This document shows positions 16,740 through 24,015 of a DNA stretch of 24,554 nucleotides, piece by piece. Position numbers and translations under genes: made by a program. The DNA is from JAFDVL01 sp043736395 (lineage in GTDB: Bacteria > Acidobacteriota > Blastocatellia > RBC074), in the NCBI GenBank assembly GCA_043736395.1, contig JAYTCQ010000415.1, positions 1-24,554 on the forward strand, in the 5' to 3' direction. The notes under the pieces were generated by a model that was not told the origin of the DNA, made no database searches, and was given only the letters and a program-made list of their open reading frames with translations. The stretch's first letter is position 1. Every line of letters starts with the position of its first letter.

Positions 16740-16972
16740 AAATATTCAAATTAGTTACAGCACTTGTTTTTATTTTAGTTGGAATCGGGTATTCCATTCT
16801 CAGTTATGTGTCCAGATATGTGGACTTTTATTTATCGCGGCTTGGGAACCATGAAAACCAAATACAAGTATTAGAAGCAGCGGATCATTTGAAGGTTTTT
16901 TTGCCTTCCATTCTTGGAATTACACTTGCTATCGTTGGATTTTTTATATTTCGAAACGCTTTAAAATCGTAA
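16736..16972 (+). CDS. Small membrane protein of unknown function
   Basis: A 78-residue protein with two predicted membrane segments, residues 5-26 (KLVTALVFILVGIGYSILSY) and about 54-74 (FLPSILGITLAIVGFFIF), joined by a polar loop. No family is recognised. Its ATG overlaps the TGA of the preceding hydrolase gene and it ends 12 bp before the MFS gene, so it lies in the middle of a tight three-gene operon. It could assist the transporter, but nothing in the sequence shows this. Confidence 0.7.
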   Translation: MKIFKLVTALVFILVGIGYSILSYVSRYVDFYLSRLGNHENQIQVLEAADHLKVFLPSILGITLAIVGFFIFRNALKS

Positions 16973-16984
16973 GTAATAATTTAC

Positions 16985-18190
16985 ATGAACAGAAATTTAC
17001 GCAACATCACATTCCTCTCCCTCGGTCACGCCGTTCTGGATGCGTACTCCAGTTTTCTGATTCCGTTGCTTCCGTTACTGGCGTTGAATCTGAAATTGAG
17101 CCCGGCGCAGGTGGGATGGTTGATTCCGACGATGATGATTACTTCGTCGTTATTTCAGCCGATTTATGGATTAATTTCGGATCGTTATTTTAAGCGAGCA
17201 TTCGCCGTAGCTGGGCCGGTTATCGCGGCGATTTTTATTTCCAGTATTGGACTCGCGGACAGTTTTCCGGCTTTGCTTGGATTAATTATTGCAGGCGGGA
17301 TTGGCATCGGGGCGTTTCATCCGCAAGGCGCAGCGCTCGCGCATCGGGCGGCGATGGATTGGAATCCGGCGCGGCAGGGATTGGTGATGTCAATTTTTTC
17401 CTCATCGGGAACTGTAGGCTACGCGCTCGGCCCGTTGATGGCTTCGATGTGCGTTTTGTGGTTTGGATTGGAAAACAGTTCTTACACGATAGTTTTCGGA
17501 ATCGTCGCCACAGCAATGCTTTGGATGTACTGCCCCGAACTGGAGCCGCGCGTCAAAACGGAAGATTCCCCTTCACTTTTAGAATTGCTCAAGGCGGCGC
17601 GCGTACCGTTGACGATTTTATATTTCGCCGTTGTTTTTCGTTCTGCCGTGTCTGTCAGCATCCAGAGTTACCTGCCGTTCTGGTTGCAGGAGCAGGGGCT
17701 TGATTTGAAAAATAGCAGCCTCGTCATCACCGGATTTATTTTCTTCGGAGGCATCGGAGGATTTTTCGGCGGAGCCTTAGCCGACCGCTTCGGCTCGCGT
17801 CGCGTTTCAATGATTGCCGTCGTGCTTTCGACTCCGATTTTATTGGCTGGATTTTTAACGCATGGAGCTTTGAGCTACGTTCTGATTATGTTTGGCGGCA
17901 TGTGTTTGAATTTGCCGCTGCCGATTTCGGTAGTCATGGCGCAACGTCTGGTTCCAGGTGGAGCGAGTACCGTCTCGGCTTTAGTCATGGGCTTCGCGTG
18001 GGGCTTAGGCGCGTTAATGAATCCCTTCACCGGAAAGCTCAGCGAATCTTTTGGCTTAACAAATGCGCTGGTCATCGTTGCCGTTGTGCCATTAATTTCG
18101 GCATTTTTATTTTGGTGTTTCCCGAAAGATAATTTTACTGTCCGCAAAAAAATTGAAGTCTCGCAAGAAGCCTTCGTCAGTGGAGACTGA
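16985..18190 (+). CDS. MFS transporter (fosmidomycin-resistance-like)
   Basis: A 401-residue inner-membrane transporter with about 12 hydrophobic segments. It begins with LSLGHAVLDAYSSFLIPLLP, followed by AQVGWLIPTMMITSSLFQPI and the loop 2-3 motif YGLISDRYFKR. GIGAFHPQGAALAHRAA and SSSGTVGYALGPLMA resemble Fsr-type efflux proteins, and the second-half loop motif is GGALADRFGSRR. Fsr confers fosmidomycin resistance in E. coli; substrate transfer to this protein is inference only. It is the third gene of the cluster starting at 16029. Export or import of the hydrolase's substrate or product is a possible link. Confidence 0.88.
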   Translation: MNRNLRNITFLSLGHAVLDAYSSFLIPLLPLLALNLKLSPAQVGWLIPTMMITSSLFQPIYGLISDRYFKRAFAVAGPVIAAIFISSIGLADSFPALLGLIIAGGIGIGAFHPQGAALAHRAAMDWNPARQGLVMSIFSSSGTVGYALGPLMASMCVLWFGLENSSYTIVFGIVATAMLWMYCPELEPRVKTEDSPSLLELLKAARVPLTILYFAVVFRSAVSVSIQSYLPFWLQEQGLDLKNSSLVITGFIFFGGIGGFFGGALADRFGSRRVSMIAVVLSTPILLAGFLTHGALSYVLIMFGGMCLNLPLPISVVMAQRLVPGGASTVSALVMGFAWGLGALMNPFTGKLSESFGLTNALVIVAVVPLISAFLFWCFPKDNFTVRKKIEVSQEAFVSGD

Positions 18191-18210
18191 AAATAAGAAG
18201 TTATGAGATG

Positions 18211-18284
18211 AAAGTGATGAGTGATGAGTTGAAAGACACTCGTTTCTTAATACTCATCACTTTCTACTCGTCACTCATCACTTT
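18211..18284. repeat. Intergenic inverted repeat before ftsY
   Basis: Two 25-nt arms (18211-18235 and 18260-18284) match at 23 positions, with a 24-nt loop. The arms contain a 7-nt periodic word (GTGATGA repeated twice), and more inverted copies (ACTCATCACT) occur in the loop and right arm. It fills the gap between the MFS stop and the ftsY ATG, ending 12 nt before the start codon. Confidence 0.82.
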
Positions 18285-18296
18285 TGAATTAATTTT

Positions 18297-19493
18297 ATGG
18301 CATTTTGGAATCGTAAAAAAAGCAGTGACTTCATTTCACTAAACCTGACTGGCCCCGCCGAAGTAGAACCGGAAGCCAAAGCTGAACCCGCGCCAATTGT
18401 AGAAAAAACTGTCGTACCTGAACCAGTAAAATCCGAACCTGTAGATTTTGCTCCACCGACGCCGATTGAAACCCTGACTCCCGAAATTTCAATCCCATCA
18501 TCTCCCGTTCCCCCCGTCCCCGTTTCTCTCCCTTCTCCTATCAACGAAGAAGAGGAACAAAAAGGCTTCTTCCTCCGCTTCAAAAAAGCCGTTGCCAAGA
18601 CGCGTGAAAATTTCACGGATCGCATCGAAGACGTCATTAAAGGCAAAAAGCAAATTGATGCCGATACGCTGGAGCAACTGGAAGAAATTTTGATCGGCGC
18701 TGACATTGGTGTGCAGACGACGATGGAAATTATCGAAGACGTACGCAAACAGGTAGACCGTCAAACGCTGAAAGAAGTGGATGAACTTAAAACCGTCATC
18801 AAACAACATCTGATTAAGATTTTGACGAAGGCCGCAAACGCTCGCGGTATCGCTTCAGAAACGGCGATTCCTGACAATATTCAGCCCTACGTGATGATGG
18901 TCGTAGGCGTCAATGGCGTCGGCAAAACTACAACCATTGGCAAACTGGCGCAGCGCATTAAAGCAGAAGGAAACTCCGTCGTGATTTGCGCAGCGGATAC
19001 ATTTCGCGCTGCCGCTGCCGATCAATTAGCAATTTGGGCTGAACGCGCCGGAGTCCCCTTGATCCAACAAAAACAGGGAACTGATCCCGCCGCAGTTTTA
19101 TACGATTCACTCAAAGCCGCGAAAGCACGCAACGCTGATGTCTTAATTGTTGACACGGCGGGACGACTGCATAACAAGCAAAATCTGATGGCAGAACTGG
19201 AAAAAATGAAACGCGTCGCAGCGAAAGAAGTCCCTGGTGCTCCGCACGAAGTCTTGTTAGTCATTGATGCCGTCACCGGACAAAACGGATTGAGTCAAGC
19301 ACGCGAATTCCTGAAGGCTGCGCCTGTAACAGGATTGGTGCTGACGAAATTAGACGGTACGGCGAAAGGCGGAATTGCAGTAGCGATTGCGAAAGAATTA
19401 AACCTGCCGATTCGTTACTGCGGCATTGGTGAACAGGCGGATGATTTGATTGTGTTCGATCCTCAGGTTTATGTGGATGGGTTGTTTGAGTAA
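18297..19493 (+). CDS. ftsY: Signal recognition particle receptor FtsY
   Basis: A 398-residue SRP receptor GTPase that docks ribosome-SRP complexes at the inner membrane. Residues 1-90 are an acidic, Pro/Glu-rich A domain of moderate length, followed by the N domain (FFLRFKKAVAKTRENF onwards) with GADIGVQTTMEII. The G domain shows G1 GVNGVGKTT (204-212), DTFRAAAADQL (234-244), DTAGR (286-290) and TKLDGTAKGG (350-359). All catalytic motifs are intact. No Shine-Dalgarno sequence precedes the ATG; the inverted repeat ends 12 nt upstream. The next gene starts 9 bp after the stop, so they are probably co-transcribed. Confidence 0.97.
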   Translation: MAFWNRKKSSDFISLNLTGPAEVEPEAKAEPAPIVEKTVVPEPVKSEPVDFAPPTPIETLTPEISIPSSPVPPVPVSLPSPINEEEEQKGFFLRFKKAVAKTRENFTDRIEDVIKGKKQIDADTLEQLEEILIGADIGVQTTMEIIEDVRKQVDRQTLKEVDELKTVIKQHLIKILTKAANARGIASETAIPDNIQPYVMMVVGVNGVGKTTTIGKLAQRIKAEGNSVVICAADTFRAAAADQLAIWAERAGVPLIQQKQGTDPAAVLYDSLKAAKARNADVLIVDTAGRLHNKQNLMAELEKMKRVAAKEVPGAPHEVLLVIDAVTGQNGLSQAREFLKAAPVTGLVLTKLDGTAKGGIAVAIAKELNLPIRYCGIGEQADDLIVFDPQVYVDGLFE

Positions 19494-19502
19494 GGAGCAG
19501 CT

Positions 19503-20576
19503 ATGAAATTCATTGTAGGATTACTAACTTTGTTGTTTTTGGTTGGTGGTGTTCGCGATGCGATTGCTCAAACAGAATATGACTATGTGCGAGACGTTTG
19601 GCCAGAATTATTGGAAATGCCTCACGATCACTTAGCTTCGCCGATTCAATGGTTTATTCATCCCGGAACAGCAATCGGAAATGCAACAAAAGAAGAAGTG
19701 CAATCTGCACGGGCGCGATTGAAATTAATTCAAGCCGAAGCTGCTGCACATCCTGAAATCGAATGGGCTGGAATTTATGTGAAATATGCGTCAGAGATTG
19801 GACATATTATTATTGCCGTTTCACCGCAAGCAGGATTTCTCTCTTTTGAAACCGTTGGGTGTGGAGTTGGGCTTAGTAGTATTCAATTTGGGAAAGTTAG
19901 TTTTGACGATGTTGGCTTGAAACTTCTGCCGGATGAAAATCGCCAAAAATTAGCGGTAAAAAATGATAATCCCTACCATGACAAATACATTAAGAAAGAT
20001 GTTGCGTATGTGCCGATAAAATGGAACGAAGCAAATTTTCTAGTTTTGAAGAAATATGTTGCTAATTTTTGCGATGAATTCTTTGTTGGTGGAAAAGTTT
20101 ACAGCGTTAATGGAATTGAGCAATTTGATCTTTCTCCGTTGCCCTTAATGAAATTGGGTGGTGCTGTAAATAATGAAACGCTTGCTCCTATTTTACCTGC
20201 CAAATATTCCCACTTAGCAAAACGTCCAATTCTCGCAACCGTAAAAACTTTAGGCGCTCCAAAATTTCGTCGCGAAATATTTATGAAAGAAGAAAATTGG
20301 GAGCTGCGTCGTACCGTAATTTTGCATCAGGGAAGCGCAAAGGGAATCAAGCAAGGAATGCAATTGATAACACCTGCGCGAGATGCAGAGTACAAAATTA
20401 ACTTGCACATCACGCACGTCGAAGCTGATTATTCGGTTGGGAAATATACATTGAGCGTTCCTGCAAAAGTGAAACCTGATGCAGCAGAGTTGAAGAAATT
20501 TCTCAAAGACAATGACTTGCATCAGGGTTCAAAACTTCGTTCGTATTCGCGTTGGTATGAGATACAAGGGATTTAG
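19503..20576 (+). CDS. Secreted protein of unknown function
   Basis: A 357-residue protein with a signal peptide MKFIVGLLTLLFLVGG and a likely cleavage site after AIA, so it is expected outside the cytoplasm. No family is recognised. The mature part contains EIEWAGIYVKYASEIGHIIIAV, a conserved-looking core around VGCGVGLSSIQFGKV, and a lysine-rich C-terminus. Three cysteines are not enough to suggest a metal site. AAGGAG lies 7 nt upstream of the ATG, and the gene begins 9 bp after ftsY, so it probably shares its transcript, although nothing ties it to SRP. Confidence 0.75.
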   Translation: MKFIVGLLTLLFLVGGVRDAIAQTEYDYVRDVWPELLEMPHDHLASPIQWFIHPGTAIGNATKEEVQSARARLKLIQAEAAAHPEIEWAGIYVKYASEIGHIIIAVSPQAGFLSFETVGCGVGLSSIQFGKVSFDDVGLKLLPDENRQKLAVKNDNPYHDKYIKKDVAYVPIKWNEANFLVLKKYVANFCDEFFVGGKVYSVNGIEQFDLSPLPLMKLGGAVNNETLAPILPAKYSHLAKRPILATVKTLGAPKFRREIFMKEENWELRRTVILHQGSAKGIKQGMQLITPARDAEYKINLHITHVEADYSVGKYTLSVPAKVKPDAAELKKFLKDNDLHQGSKLRSYSRWYEIQGI

Positions 20577-20617
20577 GTGAGTGCGTAAAGGTTTCATTTG
20601 TTGTCGAGTTTTAAGTT

Positions 20618-20788
20618 ATGACATTACAAGAAATCATTGACGAAATTCCGAACCTTTCGAAAAACGAAATGATTCAAATGCATGATCTCGTCGAAGAATA
20701 TTTGCTGCTGCATGAAGCGGATTCTCGTCCTGATAGGTTGGGTTCGGAGGCAATCAAAGAAGAAAATCTTTTAGAGAATAAATCATGA
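20618..20788 (+). CDS. Small antitoxin-like protein (56 aa)
   Basis: A short reading frame from ATG 20618 to TGA 20788. It begins MTLQEIIDEIPNLSKNEMIQ, ends in an acidic tail (KEENLLENKS), and reads as a helical, acidic protein. This start (MTLQEII-x-x-I-x-x-L) is like the N-termini of many small type II antitoxins or their orphan relatives, where a helix-turn-helix or AbrB/Phd-like part is not obvious. No toxin gene of the usual size (PIN or RelE type) lies next to it; the next gene is a lipoprotein. The RBS is weak (GAG 10 nt upstream). It could be an orphan remnant, a regulator, or a chance frame. Confidence 0.5.
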   Translation: MTLQEIIDEIPNLSKNEMIQMHDLVEEYLLLHEADSRPDRLGSEAIKEENLLENKS

Positions 20789-20834
20789 TTTGCATCTCGA
20801 TTTTGTCGTGATGGGTGTACTTATAAAATAAATA

Positions 20835-21539
20835 ATGACTACCTTTCGGAAAATTCGTGGACTGCTAATATTACTACTTGGCTTTATGGCGATGTTTGGA
20901 TGCAGAAAAGTAACATCTCCTGTTGCTACAAATGAAAAGCCACGTGTAACTGTGGAATCGAATCTGACACCTCAATCTTCACTATCGCCCACGCCTGCTC
21001 TCGTTCAAAATTCACCAATTCGCAAATTCGCTTTTACAAATTTTTCCTATCCTGATGCTGACTACGGATATTCAGTTCTCACGCAGAAAGTTGGCAGTAT
21101 GGGGCGTTCACGACATTTCTATAAATTGGAAGACGGTGGCGAGCCAGAAATCAGAGACAAAGCAGGCATGCTCAAAAATTCCCCGGCGTCATTGTCTTCG
21201 GTAGAGTTTGAAGAGCTGACAGGAGATTCTGAACCCGAGGCACTGATCCGACTAAGTATTTTGACAGGTGGCTCTGCGATGGCAAATGCGCTCTATGTTT
21301 ACACTTGGGATAAAAAACGCCCGAAGAAAATATTTTCGTTCTCGCCCGGCGATCGCGCGGACGGCGGATTCCGTACGATGTATGCGGATAGTGGTGATTT
21401 GCTTATCGAGCTTAATGCCGGAGACGAAAAGGCTCCTGATTGCGATGGCTGTCAATCAACCAGATTCATGCGGATTCGGTACCAATGGAATGGGCGAAAA
21501 TTTGAAAAAGTGAAGCAGGAGGTGTTGCCAATCAAATGA
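20835..21539 (+). CDS. Lipoprotein of unknown function
   Basis: A 234-residue lipoprotein: signal MTTFRKIRGLLILLLGFMAM with lipobox MFGC and lipidation at Cys23. A Pro/Ser/Thr-rich linker (25-60) follows, then a domain of about 170 residues. Within it, VEFEELTGDSEPEALIRLS resembles the calcium-loop strand pairs of FG-GAP/VCBS-like propeller repeats, but the match is weak. Near the end, DCDGC at about 205-209 is a close pair of cysteines that may form a disulfide. It overlaps the YhcG-like gene by 4 nt (ATGA), so translation may be coupled. No specific role is recognised. Confidence 0.75.
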   Translation: MTTFRKIRGLLILLLGFMAMFGCRKVTSPVATNEKPRVTVESNLTPQSSLSPTPALVQNSPIRKFAFTNFSYPDADYGYSVLTQKVGSMGRSRHFYKLEDGGEPEIRDKAGMLKNSPASLSSVEFEELTGDSEPEALIRLSILTGGSAMANALYVYTWDKKRPKKIFSFSPGDRADGGFRTMYADSGDLLIELNAGDEKAPDCDGCQSTRFMRIRYQWNGRKFEKVKQEVLPIK

Positions 21540-22675
21540 ACTACGATCAAATTGTTGACCACATCGGGCAAATTCACACAGCTTCGCAAACTGCAACAGT
21601 CAGGGCGGCCAATCATTTTTTAACGCTTCGTAACTGGTTGATCGGCGCTTATATTTTTGAGTATGAACAAAATGGTGAAGATCGAGCGCGATATGGTGAG
21701 AAGTTATTAGACTCAATGACGGCTGAATTTATCAGCCGAGGTATGAAGGGGTTGTCTAAGACGAATCTGAAATATTACCGCGAGTTTGCCATTAATTACC
21801 CGCTACTTGGAATTGGTCAGCCAGTGGCTGACCAATTCGAGCTTTTGCCTGTTGGTACTTCTGAAAATAGTGATTTTTCTTCACTCTTAAACCGTCAGTC
21901 CCCGTTAAATCAATTACCATGGCAAAATAGTGAATACTACTTCCGGTTAATTCGATCTCTGGCTTGGTCGCAGTTGCTCGAACTTTCACGACTTGATGAT
22001 CCGCTTAAACGCGCTTTCTACGAGATCGAATGTCAAAAAAGTAATTGGTCCCGACGAGAACTCAAACGACAAATTAGCAGCCTGCTGTACGAACGAATTG
22101 GCTTATCAAAAGATAAGGATGCGGTATTAAAACTAGCGAGTAACGGTCAGTTGACTGAAAGCGCAAGTCTTATTATCCGCGATCCTTACATTCTCGAATT
22201 TCTTGGTCTCGAAGAAAAATCTGAATATTCCGAAGCGCAATTAGAACAAGCTTTGATTGACCATTTACAAAAATTTCTATTGGAATTGGGGCGAGATTTT
22301 TGCTTTATCGCACGTCAGTTTCGGATCACCGTTGCGGGGCGACATCACCATCTGGATTTGTTATTTTTTCATCGTACCTTGCGGTGTTTGGTTGCGGTTG
22401 AATTGAAGCTGGGCGAGTTTCAGCATGAGTACGCCGGACAAATGAATTTTTATCTTAACTACCTGCAAGCAGAAGCGACGCATGAAGACGAAAATCCGCC
22501 GATTGGTGTGATACTTTGTTCGGGTAAAGACGATGCCGAAGTGCATTATGCGACCGCCGGAATGGATCAACAACTTTTTGTCTCGCGTTATCTCGTCGCA
22601 TTACCTTCGGAAGACAAATTGAAACGATGGTTGCTTGAAGAACAGGAATTATTTCAGCGCAGTAAAGAAACGTAA
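21536..22675 (+). CDS. YhcG-type PD-(D/E)XK nuclease (DUF1016)
   Basis: A 379-residue protein of the YhcG/DUF1016 family. Residues 1-175 are the N-terminal domain: SQTATVRAANHFLTLRNWLI, then SEYYFRLIRSLAWSQLLELSR and FYEIECQKSNWSRRELKRQI. The C-terminal PD-(D/E)XK nuclease domain has HHLDLLFFHR with Asp274, and VAVELKLGEF with Glu289 and Lys291, followed by EYAGQMNFYLNYL. The active-site residues are intact. The family is common in defence islands and in restriction loci, but here it is flanked by a lipoprotein and ribD, with no hsd genes, so it stands alone. It overlaps the upstream gene and abuts ribD. An unusual perfect palindrome is embedded at 21810-21838. Confidence 0.9.
   Translation: MNYDQIVDHIGQIHTASQTATVRAANHFLTLRNWLIGAYIFEYEQNGEDRARYGEKLLDSMTAEFISRGMKGLSKTNLKYYREFAINYPLLGIGQPVADQFELLPVGTSENSDFSSLLNRQSPLNQLPWQNSEYYFRLIRSLAWSQLLELSRLDDPLKRAFYEIECQKSNWSRRELKRQISSLLYERIGLSKDKDAVLKLASNGQLTESASLIIRDPYILEFLGLEEKSEYSEAQLEQALIDHLQKFLLELGRDFCFIARQFRITVAGRHHHLDLLFFHRTLRCLVAVELKLGEFQHEYAGQMNFYLNYLQAEATHEDENPPIGVILCSGKDDAEVHYATAGMDQQLFVSRYLVALPSEDKLKRWLLEEQELFQRSKET
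21810..21838. repeat. 29-bp palindrome inside the YhcG-like gene
   Basis: GAATTGGTCAGCCA (21810-21823) and TGGCTGACCAATTC (21825-21838) are perfectly complementary around a single central G. It lies within the reading frame and encodes GIGQPVADQF in a linker between the N-terminal domain motifs. A perfect 14-bp inverted repeat inside a coding region is improbable by chance and could extrude as a cruciform or bind a dimeric protein. Confidence 0.9.
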
Positions 22676-23830
22676 ATGACCGATCTCGAATTTATCAATC
22701 AAACCTTGCAGCTCGCCGCCCAGGGCAAAAGCCTGGTCTCCCCAAATCCGCTCGTTGGCTCCGTAGTCGTCAAAGACGGCGAAATTATCGGGCGTGGATT
22801 TCACCGATACGATGATTTTAAACACGCGGAAGTGTGGGCGTTGGAAGAGGCAGGCGAAAGAGCTAATGGCGCGACGATTTATGTGAATCTGGAGCCTTGT
22901 TCGCACAACGGAAATGGCAAGCGAACTCCGCCTTGCGTTGAAGCCATCATAAAATCAGGCGTTCGCCGCGTCGTCGCTTCGATGGTTGACCCGAACCCGA
23001 AAGTGAACGGGCGCGGATTTGAAATGTTAAGGGCGGCGGGCATCGAAGTTTCTGTCGGAATTTTAGAAAAAGAATCGCTCTTGCTCAACGAAAAATTTGT
23101 CAAAGTCGCGCGCACTGGATTGCCGTTTGTGCATTTGAAAACAGCGTGTTCATTGGATGGCAGAATCGCTACACGAACAGGTGAGTCGCAGTGGATTACG
23201 GGTGAAGAATCACGTGCGGCTTCGCAGCAATTACGGGCTGAGTACGATGCGATTTTGGTTGGAATAAATACGGTGCTGGCGGATGATCCGATGCTGACGG
23301 ATCGCTCCGGTCAGTCGCGTCATCGCCCATTAACACGCGTAGTACTTGACGCTGCACTGCGAATTCCGCCCACTTCAAAATTAGTAAAAACTGCACAAGA
23401 AAATCCTTTGCTGGTGTTTGCGGCAGACGATGAAATATTAGATGGAAGCGGCTTTGGCATTTATACCGAGTGGGGGAACTCGATTGACGAACGACAAAAA
23501 CTGATGCAAAGCTTCGGTGTTGAAGTCGTACGCGTCCCAGTGAATGGCGGGCAATTGCAATTACTAGAGGTATTGAAGGCGTTGACTGCGCGCTCATTGA
23601 CAAGCGTGATTGTCGAGGGTGGAGCCGCTGTGGCGGGTTCATTTGTAGAGCAAAAATTAATTGATAAAGTAACGTTCTTTTTTGCTCCGAAAATTATCGG
23701 CGGGCTTGAAGCGAAGTCTGCGATTGGTGGGGAAGGCTTTGCGAAGTTGAGTGAAGTTTTGGAATTGCGCGATGTGATTGTGACTCCGCGTGGCGGAGAT
23801 TTTGAAATCACAGGTTACCGGGAGCGTTAA
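22676..23830 (+). CDS. ribD: Bifunctional riboflavin biosynthesis protein RibD
   Basis: A 384-residue two-domain enzyme for riboflavin synthesis: an N-terminal deaminase converting diaminohydroxyphosphoribosylaminopyrimidine and a C-terminal reductase. The deaminase zinc site is visible: HAEVWALEEAG with His50 and Glu52, and LEPCSHNGNGKRTPPC with Cys75 and Cys87. The reductase begins near residue 148 (LKTACSLDGRIATRTGES) and includes EYDAILVGINTVLADDPMLT and SVIVEGGAAVAGSF. The length is usual for RibD. It starts directly after the preceding stop (TAA-ATG), so it is probably translationally coupled to the nuclease gene. No other rib genes are in the window. The REP-like repeat begins at the base after its stop. 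Confidence 0.96.
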   Translation: MTDLEFINQTLQLAAQGKSLVSPNPLVGSVVVKDGEIIGRGFHRYDDFKHAEVWALEEAGERANGATIYVNLEPCSHNGNGKRTPPCVEAIIKSGVRRVVASMVDPNPKVNGRGFEMLRAAGIEVSVGILEKESLLLNEKFVKVARTGLPFVHLKTACSLDGRIATRTGESQWITGEESRAASQQLRAEYDAILVGINTVLADDPMLTDRSGQSRHRPLTRVVLDAALRIPPTSKLVKTAQENPLLVFAADDEILDGSGFGIYTEWGNSIDERQKLMQSFGVEVVRVPVNGGQLQLLEVLKALTARSLTSVIVEGGAAVAGSFVEQKLIDKVTFFFAPKIIGGLEAKSAIGGEGFAKLSEVLELRDVIVTPRGGDFEITGYRER

Positions 23831-23938
23831 CACTGGGAGCGCCCGCATCCTGCGGGCGAATCCGTGGCGAGCAATTCCCTTCGATTAAAAGTGTGCCTAT
23901 TGCAAGGCTTCGCCCGCAGGATGCGAGCGCTCCCAGTG
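23831..23938. repeat. REPIN-like inverted repeat after ribD
   Basis: Two 30-nt arms (23831-23860 and 23909-23938) are complementary at 29 positions, with 48 nt between them. Each arm is itself a hairpin: the left arm holds GCCCGCATCCTGCGGGC, a perfect 7-bp stem with loop TCC, and the right arm has one mismatch in the same stem. Two REP-type hairpins in inverted orientation are the architecture of REPIN elements. It fills the 122-bp space before the next possible start. Confidence 0.88.
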
Positions 23939-24015
23939 CGTTAAGTAAAATTATGAGTCGTTATCAAGGACGCTGGGAAACTTTCTGAGAAATCGCCGTC
24001 AAAGGCGGACCTCCC

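Noticed and set aside
23986..23988. TGA could encode selenocysteine.
   Set aside because: No recognisable selenoprotein family, no convincing SECIS-like hairpin at the standard position, and no sel genes in the window. A premature stop or restart is simpler.
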